A stretch of 14,522 bases of DNA from DASZZV01 sp035544835 (GTDB lineage: Bacteria; Acidobacteriota; Thermoanaerobaculia; Gp7-AA8). Each line of letters begins with the position of its first letter. The stretch's first letter is position 1. Shown piece by piece: positions 1 through 6,511 of the stretch. The position numbers were made by a program, and so were the translations under genes. Below the pieces are notes generated by a model, which saw only the letters and a list, made by a program, of their open reading frames with translations, did no database searches and was not told the DNA's origin. Where the stretch lies: positions 1 through 14,522 of the forward strand of contig DASZZV010000045.1 in assembly GCA_035544835.1 (NCBI GenBank), in the 5' to 3' direction.

Positions 1-1
1 A

Positions 2-36
2 CGCCGCGCTCCGCGGTCAATCGCTCGGGATGACAA
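2..36. repeat. Possible truncated GC hairpin repeat at window edge
   Basis: A short hairpin (CCGCG, loop CTC, CGCGG at 4-16) is followed by a CGCTCGGGATGAC stretch. Its build, a 5-bp GC stem with a 3-nt loop, resembles the first hairpin of the element at 13046-13095. The window edge cuts off whatever precedes it, and no second copy is present here, so calling it a dispersed repeat is a guess. Confidence 0.2.
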
Positions 37-99
37 CCAACTTCCCGCGGCCATAACACCAATTCCTAATTTCGTGTTCGATCTTTTCCTCTCTTCAAA

Positions 100-105
100 T
101 AAAAT
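100..105 (+). promoter_or_regulatory. Putative -10 box (TAAAAT) for the beta-propeller gene
   Basis: TAAAAT ends 8 nt before the ATG at 114, and no Shine-Dalgarno sequence lies between. A start site about 7 nt after the box would fall on or next to the ATG and give a leaderless mRNA. No clear -35 box is seen at 17 nt upstream. The same arrangement recurs before two other genes in the window, which is the main support. Confidence 0.35.
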
Positions 106-113
106 GGTTCCCA

Positions 114-2858
114 ATGAGACGACTCCTTCTGATTTCCCTGACCCTCGGCTTCAGCCTGCACCTTTCCGCGCAATGTACTTTTCAGCCGATCTCCAAAGGC
201 CAGTACCGCTCCAGCGCCCTCGATGTCGCCCTCGATGGGAACGATCTCTGGGTGGCTACTTCCTACGGTGTGGCCCTCTTTGACCGATCCGTCGATCCGC
301 CTGCGCCAGTGACCTCGCTGGCGCTTCCCGGGACGACCACACGAATCCGTCCCACCGGCGGTCCGATCGTATACGCCTCCAGTGGCAGCAGTATTTACGT
401 TCTTCAGAAGACGAAGTCGTCCATCGTTTCGCTACGATCACTCGATGTCGGCGGATTGATCAGCGACCTGCTCTATCAGCCTCCCTATCTCTATGTCGCG
501 GCTACCAATGGCGTGACTCAGGTGGATCTTATCCAGCCGGAGAATCCGTTCCTCGGAAAGCGACTTCCGACCAGCACCGGCAAGGCCTCGGGACTGGCTA
601 TTCTCGGCAGCTCTCTTTACGCCGCCGACGGTGACAGCAGCGTCGAGGTCTACACGCTTCAGGTGCCCTCCTTTCCGCAGAATATCGGGACCTTTCCGTC
701 GCTGCCACGCTCCAGCTCCGTGCGCAGCATCGGAGGGGACCTCGTCGTTTCTGACGGGCAGCAGACGCAGATCTTCACTGGAACCGGTACGCAGATGACG
801 AAGGTGGCGTCGGTGGCGGCCGGCGCGTCGTCGCTGGCTGCCATCTCAGACGATCGCGCCTTCATAGCCGGTAACGATCGCACTCTTCGCGCCATCGACT
901 TCAGAAATCCGGCCTTGCTCGTCACGCTCTTCGAGACGAGCTTTGCGCCGACCAGCGGTAGCGTGAATCGCTTCGGTGCCCTCGCCTCCGCTCCCGGTCA
1001 CCTTTACGCCGCCGCGGGGGACGCCGGACTTCTCACGTTCGACACGAGTCTGTTCGGTTCCCCGGATCAGGTGCGTAGCTATCAGACCTCACCGGGGCGC
1101 TCGGTCTTTTCGTTCGGTGACTCCCTGTACGTCTCCGTTGTCGCGGGCGGAATTCAACGCTTCGGTCAGGATTCGTCCGGCAACCTGACCGATCTGGGGA
1201 GCTGGGATTCCGCGCGTGTCTCGACGATTCACGACGGGGCAACCGGGCGTCTTCTCACCAGTGCCGGGAGTGAACTGCGCCTGTGGGATCTCGCGCCCGT
1301 AACACCGGTCACGCTCTCGACGGCAACCTTCCGAGGAGGAGTGCAGAGCGCGGTTTTGGTTGGCACCGTCGCGTATGCCATCCTTTCCGATCAGACACTC
1401 TGGCGTGCTGATCTTTCGCAGCCCACCCCGGCATCGCCCACGCAGATTCAGCTGGCCGGTTCCCTTACCGGGATCGCGCGGAGTGGAAGTGCGGTTTCTG
1501 TGGCCAGCGTGAACGCAGACGCCAGCTCCACTATTTACGTCTTTCGCACTGGAGATTTGACGTCAGCGCCAGTGACTGCGCCGGCCGAGGGAGCGGCGAC
1601 GAGCGGCGTTACGATGAACGGATCAGTCGCTGTTGTTTCCACCTTCAAGGGACTCACGGTTTTCGAGTACGCGGGCGGAGGTGGCACGCATGTCCTGCCT
1701 GGGTCGAATCTCGGGATTGCTCGTGACCTCTTCATTCTCGGTAACAATCTCTTCGTCCTCGGTTCGACCTCCCTGCAGATATGGGATTTGACCAGCGCGA
1801 CGCTCCAGCAGACCCTGAGCCTTCCCGATGACGGGGTCTCGTTGCATGGCGCTGGCTCATCGATCGACGTTGCCACGGAGAGCGGCGTCGCCACCATTCA
1901 GTACGCAAGTCCATCACGATTACCTCGGCTCGTCCCTGCCGCGACCTTCAACAACTATTTCAAGAAGGTGTTCGTCTCGGGAAACCAGCTCTTTCTGTTT
2001 GACGGCCACTCTGTCGAGCGCGACCTTCTCTCCGGCTCCGCTGCACCGGCGTTTATGGAGCGCCTGTCGCTGGTTGGCAGCGTCATCGACGTCGTCGCGA
2101 TCGGCTCGACGATCTACGTTCTGGACGGTCTGGGGAAAGTGACCGGCTACTCATTCGGTGGCCGCAATGTCGGTGAGTATCAGATGAGTGAAGGCGACGA
2201 CGCGATTGCCCTCGATCTGCACAGCGCAGCGGGGGGGCTCTATCTGTCACTTTCACGCGGTTGCTCCAGCGGGAACTGCGAGAAGAAGACGCTCGTACTC
2301 GATCCGCGGAGCGGGATCACGCTGGCGTCGACGCTCACCGGGTTGGTGGTTGATATCTCCACAAATGCCAATCGCGCTTATGCGATCTTCGACACACCGG
2401 GCGAGCTCCGCGTCCTCAACGTGACCGACCCCTTTCATCCCGTGACGGTGGCGGCGAGGGCCTCGGAAGGCAATCCCGTTTCTGTCGCTTTTTCGGTCTT
2501 GCGAGCCACGGTTTACACGATCGGCTCGAAAGTGTTCGCTTACACCGAAGCCTCACTTGCTCCAGCCGGTCAGATTCTGGATACGTTCACGCTCGATCCT
2601 TCGGGGCGCCTGACCTATCTCGATCAGCAGCTGCATATCGATGGCGATTGCGCTGTGGTGACGGGACGCACTTTCTCGCCAGCGCTGTACAACGTCACCG
2701 GAGCCGCAACGTGGGTTCCAGCAGGAGCGATGCCGACCGCAGCGGCCGCGAAGTCGGCTGACCTGCAGAACGGATTCCTCTACGTGCTGACGGATTACTC
2801 ACTTGAGGTCTGGTCGAAGTCGCCGCTGCGTGTGCGGAAACATCCCTCGCGACGGTAG
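114..2858 (+). CDS. Secreted multi-blade beta-propeller repeat protein (LVIVD-like)
   Basis: A 914-residue protein. Residues 1-20 form a signal peptide (short RR-containing n-region, leucine-rich core, likely cleavage after LSAQ before Cys21), so export across the inner membrane is expected. The rest is a run of roughly 21 degenerate repeats of about 43 residues. Each has the pattern 'G-x-x-L/I-Y/F-V-A ... G-V/L ... V/I-x-D/Y', for example GSSLYAADG, GNNLFVLGS and GSTIYVLDG, and some end in 'D-x-x-x-P'. This is the look of beta-propeller blades of the LVIVD/WD-like type; 21 blades would suit three seven-bladed propellers. No C-terminal sorting domain or anchor is seen; the tail is basic (ending in HPSRR). 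The start is chosen because it yields the signal peptide directly, although no Shine-Dalgarno is present. Such proteins usually serve binding or scaffold roles; no catalytic motif or ligand can be named. Confidence 0.8.
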   Translation: MRRLLLISLTLGFSLHLSAQCTFQPISKGQYRSSALDVALDGNDLWVATSYGVALFDRSVDPPAPVTSLALPGTTTRIRPTGGPIVYASSGSSIYVLQKTKSSIVSLRSLDVGGLISDLLYQPPYLYVAATNGVTQVDLIQPENPFLGKRLPTSTGKASGLAILGSSLYAADGDSSVEVYTLQVPSFPQNIGTFPSLPRSSSVRSIGGDLVVSDGQQTQIFTGTGTQMTKVASVAAGASSLAAISDDRAFIAGNDRTLRAIDFRNPALLVTLFETSFAPTSGSVNRFGALASAPGHLYAAAGDAGLLTFDTSLFGSPDQVRSYQTSPGRSVFSFGDSLYVSVVAGGIQRFGQDSSGNLTDLGSWDSARVSTIHDGATGRLLTSAGSELRLWDLAPVTPVTLSTATFRGGVQSAVLVGTVAYAILSDQTLWRADLSQPTPASPTQIQLAGSLTGIARSGSAVSVASVNADASSTIYVFRTGDLTSAPVTAPAEGAATSGVTMNGSVAVVSTFKGLTVFEYAGGGGTHVLPGSNLGIARDLFILGNNLFVLGSTSLQIWDLTSATLQQTLSLPDDGVSLHGAGSSIDVATESGVATIQYASPSRLPRLVPAATFNNYFKKVFVSGNQLFLFDGHSVERDLLSGSAAPAFMERLSLVGSVIDVVAIGSTIYVLDGLGKVTGYSFGGRNVGEYQMSEGDDAIALDLHSAAGGLYLSLSRGCSSGNCEKKTLVLDPRSGITLASTLTGLVVDISTNANRAYAIFDTPGELRVLNVTDPFHPVTVAARASEGNPVSVAFSVLRATVYTIGSKVFAYTEASLAPAGQILDTFTLDPSGRLTYLDQQLHIDGDCAVVTGRTFSPALYNVTGAATWVPAGAMPTAAAAKSADLQNGFLYVLTDYSLEVWSKSPLRVRKHPSRR

Positions 2859-2882
2859 CTGTCGAAGGTGGCTAGTAAAGCT

Positions 2883-3006
2883 CGGAGTGGCGACATCCTG
2901 TCGGCTGGCCCGGCGGCGTCACGCGCCGCCGCCCCGTTCGAGATCGTCCATGAGCTCGGCGCCGCGGGACGGCGCCGAGCCAGGCGGCAAAGATGCCGCC
3001 ACTCCG
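2883..3006. repeat. Dispersed inverted repeat, family A, copy 1
   Basis: A long palindromic element: left arm 2883-2936, a 20-nt spacer, right arm 2957-3006. The arms are imperfect reverse complements, starting CGGAGTGGCG and ending CGCCACTCCG apart from small changes. Each arm contains its own GC hairpin (GGCGGCG/CGCCGCC left, GGCGCC/GGCGCC right), so a cruciform or branched RNA could form. The right arm is identical over 50 nt to that of copy 2 at 8867-8992, the left arm differs at 4 of 54 positions, and the spacers are unrelated. TTTT follows at 3007-3010, so it might also end transcription of the propeller gene. Confidence 0.85.
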
Positions 3007-3010
3007 TTTT

Positions 3011-3026
3011 GCGCGCGAGCGCGCGC
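3011..3026. repeat. Alternating GC palindrome
   Basis: GCGCGCG and CGCGCGC are separated by two bases, directly after family A copy 1. It can form a hairpin or left-handed DNA, but may simply reflect the GC-rich setting. The rest of the gap, 3027-3085, shows nothing recognisable. Confidence 0.3.
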
Positions 3027-3085
3027 CCTACGTCCAGTCGTCGCGAAGTCGCCGCCCGCGTACGACCGCCAGTCTCCCCGCGGGT

Positions 3086-3091
3086 TAGAAT
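3086..3091 (+). promoter_or_regulatory. Putative -10 box (TAGAAT) for the hydratase gene
   Basis: TAGAAT ends 8 nt before the ATG at 3100. The 8 nt between (CTCCCACC) contain no Shine-Dalgarno, so a leaderless mRNA is the simplest reading. No convincing -35 box is visible. Confidence 0.4.
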
Positions 3092-3099
3092 CTCCCACC

Positions 3100-3861
3100 A
3101 TGACGGAAACAAAAGTTCGTTTTGAAGAGAGTGGCTCGATCTGCCGCATCGCGCTGAACGATCCGCCCCTGAATATTCTCGACATTGCCATGCTCACCGA
3201 GCTTCGAGACGCGCTGGGCAGCGTCAGTTGGGATTGTTCTCTGCTCATCATCTCGGCGGCAGGTGAGAAGGCATTCTCGGCCGGCGCGAGTGTGCAGGAT
3301 CATCTCGGCGATCGAATCGAGACGATGCTCAGCACTTTTCACGACTGCTTTCGGATGCTCGACAAACTCGAAGCGATCACCGTCGCTCTCGCGCGCGGCG
3401 TTGCCCTCGGGGGCGGCTGCGAGCTGGCTCTGGCCTGCGACCTGGTTCTGGCTTCGGATCGGGCGAAGTTCGGTCAGCCGGAAATCAAGCTAGGCGTATT
3501 TCCGCCCGTGGCCGCCTATCAGCTATCACGACAGCTCTCGCCCCGTAAAGGACTGGAACTGCTTCTCACCGGCGATTCGATCGACGCTGCCACGGCGGCC
3601 GCCCTCGGAATCGTCAATGCCGTCTTTCCCTTCGATGAATTCGATTCAGCCTCCGAGGAGTGGTTGACGCGCCTGCAGCGACAGAGTCCATCCTCGCTGC
3701 GTCACGCCAAGAAAGCGTTCCGTCTGGGAAGGGAGGACGACTTCGACAGCAGGCTGGCGAGAATCGAGCGTCTCTATCTGGATGACCTGATGACTACCGC
3801 GGACGCGACCGAGGGTCTCAACGCTTTTCTGCAGAAGCGGAAGCCGGAGTGGAAGACGTAG
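3100..3861 (+). CDS. Enoyl-CoA hydratase/isomerase (crotonase) family, dienoyl-CoA hydratase-like
   Basis: A 253-residue, single-domain soluble protein of normal crotonase length. The two acidic residues used by classical enoyl-CoA hydratases to add water across a CoA-linked double bond are present: Glu108 in GGGCELAL and Glu128 in FGQPEIKLG. The oxyanion-hole stretches are FSAGAS (59-64) and ALGGG (102-106). The pattern FSAG-x-S-V-x-DH (59-68) and GVFPPVAA (132-139) recalls cyclohexa-1,5-diene-1-carbonyl-CoA hydratases of anaerobic aromatic degradation more than fatty-acid hydratases; that subfamily call is from memory of the motifs and is tentative. The frame stays open upstream to 2803, but that part reads through family A repeat DNA and is Arg-rich, so the ATG at 3100, where crotonase homology begins, is preferred. 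No other CoA-pathway gene is nearby, so the substrate is unknown. Confidence 0.9.
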   Translation: MTETKVRFEESGSICRIALNDPPLNILDIAMLTELRDALGSVSWDCSLLIISAAGEKAFSAGASVQDHLGDRIETMLSTFHDCFRMLDKLEAITVALARGVALGGGCELALACDLVLASDRAKFGQPEIKLGVFPPVAAYQLSRQLSPRKGLELLLTGDSIDAATAAALGIVNAVFPFDEFDSASEEWLTRLQRQSPSSLRHAKKAFRLGREDDFDSRLARIERLYLDDLMTTADATEGLNAFLQKRKPEWKT

Positions 3862-3964
3862 GAATTTCGGATTTCGGATTTCGGATTTCGAATTTAAAGT
3901 CAAAAGCCGGGGGTAGGGGTTCGCTTCTTTTAAATCCGAAATCCGAAATCCGAAATCCGAAATA
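3862..3964. repeat. Inverted array of ATTTCGG heptamers (convergent junction)
   Basis: About four tandem ATTTCGG units at 3863-3895 face about four reverse-complement units (CCGAAAT) at 3932-3963, across a 36-nt centre. The arms can pair over roughly 32 nt with few mismatches. The array fills nearly the whole gap between the hydratase stop (3861) and the stop of the opposing small gene (3971), so it could serve as a two-way terminator. AT-rich heptamers stand out against GC-rich flanks. Similar arrays occur in many environmental bacterial genomes and give spurious 'SDFGFRISD'-type translations. Confidence 0.85.
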
Positions 3965-3970
3965 GGGCTT

Positions 3971-4378
3971 CTACTTCGCAGCCTGCTCATCGAAGTCGAC
4001 AATGGTTTCGGCGTCAATCTTGACCTTCACTTTTTTTGTCGGTGCAAAGGCTGACATGAACGTCCAATTCATCACTACACCGGAGGTCTTGTCTCCGCAG
4101 CTCACCGGCATCGGTTGAACTATCTTGAGGTCACCGATCTGTTTTGCGATCACCTTGCCGTTTGTATCCACCCATTCGAGGGGGTTCTTTTTGTTCGCGC
4201 GGATCGCCTTGGAGAGCTCCTGGGCTTCGGGGAAGGTCAGCATTCCAGTCAGCAGCGTCATCGACCGCTTCACGCCTTCAGATCTGATCAGATACTTATT
4301 CACGCACACTGCCTCAGCTGGAGCGACGCACACGAGGAGAGCCAAAAGGAGGATGAAGCCGTTGGAGAAGTGCTTCAT
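3971..4378 (-). CDS. Small secreted protein of unknown function
   Basis: A 135-residue protein with a clear signal peptide: basic MKHFSNG start, hydrophobic core at 8-19, likely cleavage after AEA at residue 23. The mature part, about 112 residues, is polar and basic. It has two cysteines (Cys25 and Cys94) that could form a disulfide after export, a helical-looking middle (FPEAQELSKAIRANKK, 49-64) and a predicted beta-rich C-terminal half ending in VDFDEQAAK. No known domain is recognised. A GAGG stretch 6 nt before the ATG supports the start. It is divergent from the exporter operon (gap 4379-4588) and convergent with the hydratase across the heptamer array. It may be periplasmic or extracellular; no function can be assigned. 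Confidence 0.7.
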   Translation of the reverse strand: MKHFSNGFILLLALLVCVAPAEAVCVNKYLIRSEGVKRSMTLLTGMLTFPEAQELSKAIRANKKNPLEWVDTNGKVIAKQIGDLKIVQPMPVSCGDKTSGVVMNWTFMSAFAPTKKVKVKIDAETIVDFDEQAAK

Positions 4379-4514
4379 AGCTTGCCTCGCTCTCTAACAG
4401 GATAGTTGCGGGTTGCGTGTACGATAGTGTAACGAATCACGAACTCATCAAAATTGCACCGCTGAATCGAGGGCAGTGTCGTAGCTGGAGCGGTCGCCGT
4501 GCCATGAGGGCCAG

Positions 4515-4520
4515 TATAAT
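4515..4520 (+). promoter_or_regulatory. Putative -10 box (TATAAT) of the exporter operon
   Basis: A perfect TATAAT lies 68 nt before the adaptor start codon. Transcription would begin near 4527 and give a leader of about 60 nt that contains a palindrome (4536-4552) and a Shine-Dalgarno (4575-4580). No good -35 match is seen 17 nt upstream, so the promoter may need an activator, or the box may be fortuitous. Confidence 0.45.
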
Positions 4521-4535
4521 CGCCCTGCTTGCGGC

Positions 4536-4552
4536 CGGTCTCCTCGAGACCG
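4536..4552. promoter_or_regulatory. Perfect 7-bp inverted repeat in exporter leader, possible operator
   Basis: CGGTCTC, centre CTC, GAGACCG: a perfect 17-bp palindrome that starts 16 nt after the TATAAT box. Its position just after the predicted transcription start fits a repressor operator; it could also fold as a short RNA hairpin. No regulator gene is adjacent. Confidence 0.4.
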
Positions 4553-4574
4553 ATCCATTTCCGGATCCCCACCC

Positions 4575-4580
4575 AAAGGA
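4575..4580 (+). promoter_or_regulatory. Ribosome binding site (AAAGGA) fixing the adaptor start
   Basis: AAAGGA lies 8 nt before the ATG at 4589. It supports this ATG over the in-frame TTG at 4529, which would add 20 residues and lies almost on the predicted transcription start. Confidence 0.7.
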
Positions 4581-4588
4581 CGAAACCG

Positions 4589-5770
4589 ATGAACGGACCT
4601 CAACAGGTACCGCGTACAGATCTCAGTGCTTTGCGTATCAAACGAAGCGACGAGCTGCCCTCCTCCGGCGGTGGAAGCCGTCGCGTCGCGGTATCGGTGA
4701 TCATGGCAATCCTGGCGGTTGCTGCGGTCTATTTCGTCTACGAGAAGTGGATTCTGCCGGCCCGTACACCGGAGGCCGAGATCATGGTAGTAAAGCCGAC
4801 GCTGAATCTCTCCACGCCGGCGTCACTCTCAGCGACCGGCTATCTGGTCGCCGACAAGAAGGCGACCATCATGGCCAAGCTGTCGGGTCGCGTGTCGAAG
4901 CTGTATGTCGGCGTCGGATCGCACCTGAAAGCCGGCGATCCGGTCGCCTATCTGGAGAGCGATTCGCTCCGGGCACAGCTCGATGAGGCTCGGGCCAGTT
5001 ATCAGGAAGCATCGCGCGAGTACGAGAGGCAACGCAAGCTATGGGAGCAGGGCGTGACCAGCAAAGCAGCTCTGGACGGGGCGCAGGCTCAGGCCGAGGT
5101 TGCGAAGGCGCGTGTCGACGGAGTGGATGTGAACATGCGCGACGCCCTCATCCGCGCGCCTTTCGAAGGGACGGTAACCGCGAAGTTGGCCGAGATCGGA
5201 GAGATGGTTTCACCGATGGCCATGTCCCCTTCGGGCGGAGCGAGCGGTGGTGGCGCCATCGTTTCTCTGGCCGACCTCCGGACGCTGGAGGTCGAAGCCG
5301 ATGTGAACGAGGCCAACCTCGGGCAGCTTCGCGAAGGGCAGCCGGCCGAGATCGCGGTCGACGCCTTTCCCGGCAGGAAATGGCGCGGCCGGCTGCGCCA
5401 GATCGTACCGACTGCCAATCGCGCCAAGGGCATCGTTCAGGTGAAGGTCGCCTTCGTCGATCCCTCGGAACGACTGCTCCCCGAAATGAGTGCCAGCGTG
5501 TCTTTTCTGCAAACGGACCGCACCCAGGAAGAGCTTCAGGAGAAACCGAGGATCTGGGTGCCGTCGAGTGCCATCGTGACCGCGGGCGACGGCCCTCATG
5601 TCGTGGTGGTGAATACGAGAAAGCAGGCTTCGATCCGCAGTGTCACCGTCGGCAGGACTCACGAGGGGCGGGTGGAGGTCGTGAGCGGCCTGAGTGAAGG
5701 CGATAAAATCATCATCAAAGACCCGGCGTCCTATCACGACAATCAGACCGTTCGGATCGCCGCGCCCTGA
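4589..5770 (+). CDS. Periplasmic adaptor (membrane fusion protein) of a MacA/HlyD-type exporter
   Basis: A 393-residue protein with the order typical of membrane fusion proteins. It has a cytoplasmic N-tail (1-31), one membrane anchor (about 32-51), a first lipoyl half (SGRVSKLYVGVGSHLKAGD), an alpha-helical hairpin rich in Ala, Glu, Gln and Arg (LDEARASYQEASREYERQR through AQAEVAKARVDG), a second lipoyl half (IRAPFEGTVTAKLAEIGEMV), then a beta-barrel and a membrane-proximal domain near the C-terminus (GRVEVVSGLSEGDKIII). It would sit on the periplasmic side and link the inner-membrane ABC transporter to the outer membrane. The hairpin is short, as in MacA-like adaptors. A Gly/Ser-rich insert (SPSGGASGGGAI) lies after the second lipoyl half. 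It is first in a four-gene operon, and the ATPase gene follows after 27 nt. The substrate is unknown. Confidence 0.9.
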   Translation: MNGPQQVPRTDLSALRIKRSDELPSSGGGSRRVAVSVIMAILAVAAVYFVYEKWILPARTPEAEIMVVKPTLNLSTPASLSATGYLVADKKATIMAKLSGRVSKLYVGVGSHLKAGDPVAYLESDSLRAQLDEARASYQEASREYERQRKLWEQGVTSKAALDGAQAQAEVAKARVDGVDVNMRDALIRAPFEGTVTAKLAEIGEMVSPMAMSPSGGASGGGAIVSLADLRTLEVEADVNEANLGQLREGQPAEIAVDAFPGRKWRGRLRQIVPTANRAKGIVQVKVAFVDPSERLLPEMSASVSFLQTDRTQEELQEKPRIWVPSSAIVTAGDGPHVVVVNTRKQASIRSVTVGRTHEGRVEVVSGLSEGDKIIIKDPASYHDNQTVRIAAP

Positions 5771-5785
5771 CAGGTGTCGCAGCAC

Positions 5786-5790
5786 AGGAG
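5786..5790 (+). promoter_or_regulatory. Ribosome binding site (AGGAG) fixing the ATPase start
   Basis: AGGAG lies 7 nt before the ATG at 5798. It favours this start over the in-frame GTG at 5774, whose eight extra residues precede the usual MacB/LolD-type N-terminus. Confidence 0.7.
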
Positions 5791-5797
5791 CGAATGC

Positions 5798-6511
5798 ATG
5801 GAGTTACTAATCGAGATTCGCGACGTCTTCAAGATCTACAGACGAGACGCGTTCGAAGTGCCGGTTCTCAACGGCATCAACCTTACCGTTCCCCGCGGAG
5901 ACTATCTGGCCCTCATGGGACCCTCCGGTTCGGGCAAAACGACATTGCTCAATCTCATCGCCGGCATCGACAGGCCGACGCGAGGCGAGGTGATCGTCGA
6001 GGGGAAGGACATCTCCACGTTCAACGAGACCATGCTGGCAGCCTGGCGATCACGTCATGTCGGCTTCATCTTCCAGCTCTACAACCTCATCCCCGTGTTG
6101 AACGCTTTCGAGAATGTCGAGCTACCGCTTCTGCTGACACACCTCAACAAGAAAGAGAGACGTGAGCACGTTGAGACGGCGCTCTCCGTCGTGGGGTTGA
6201 AGGATCGAATGACTCACTACCCTCGTCAGCTTTCGGGAGGCCAGGAACAGCGCGTGGCCATTGCCCGGGCCATCGTCGCCGATCCGACGCTGCTGGTCGC
6301 CGACGAGCCGACCGGGGATCTCGATGCTCGGAATGCCGAAGAGATTCTCGACCTGCTGCATCAGCTCAACTCCGATTTCCAGAAGACCATCCTGCTGGTT
6401 ACTCATGATCCGAAGGCTGCGGCACGCGCCACACGCGTGCTGCACCTCGAGAAGGGACTACTCGTCGACGAGCCCGAGGCGATTCAGTCAACAGTTCGGG
6501 TAACGACGTGA
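5798..6511 (+). CDS. ABC transporter ATP-binding protein (MacB/LolD type)
   Basis: A 237-residue ATPase with every motif of an active ABC nucleotide-binding domain: Walker A GPSGSGKT (41-48), Q-loop Gln93 in IFQLYNLIPVLN, signature LSGGQ (145-149), Walker B LLVADE with catalytic Glu170, D-loop GDLD and switch His203 in LLVTHD. The Q-loop context (LIPVLNAFENVELPL) and the AWRSRHVGF segment before it are typical of the LolD/MacB class, which powers extraction or mechanotransmission by FtsX-type permeases rather than classic import. The signature reads SGGQEQRVAIARA, where Q-Q is the usual form, a mild change. It acts at the cytoplasmic face of the inner membrane. Its stop overlaps the start of the first permease by 4 nt (GTGA), indicating translational coupling. 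Confidence 0.95.
   Translation: MELLIEIRDVFKIYRRDAFEVPVLNGINLTVPRGDYLALMGPSGSGKTTLLNLIAGIDRPTRGEVIVEGKDISTFNETMLAAWRSRHVGFIFQLYNLIPVLNAFENVELPLLLTHLNKKERREHVETALSVVGLKDRMTHYPRQLSGGQEQRVAIARAIVADPTLLVADEPTGDLDARNAEEILDLLHQLNSDFQKTILLVTHDPKAAARATRVLHLEKGLLVDEPEAIQSTVRVTT

Noticed and set aside
2803..3099. N-terminal extension of the hydratase to 2803
   Set aside because: It overlaps the propeller gene and translates repeat DNA into an Arg/Pro-rich stretch; crotonase similarity begins only at the ATG at 3100.
3646..4017. 123-codon minus-strand frame over the heptamer array
   Set aside because: Its 'SDFGFRISD' segment is just the translated ATTTCGG array, and the rest is antisense to the hydratase or overlaps the small secreted gene in another frame.
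5210..5785. 191-codon minus-strand frame under the adaptor gene
   Set aside because: Antisense shadow of a well-supported membrane fusion protein; no start signal and no domain.
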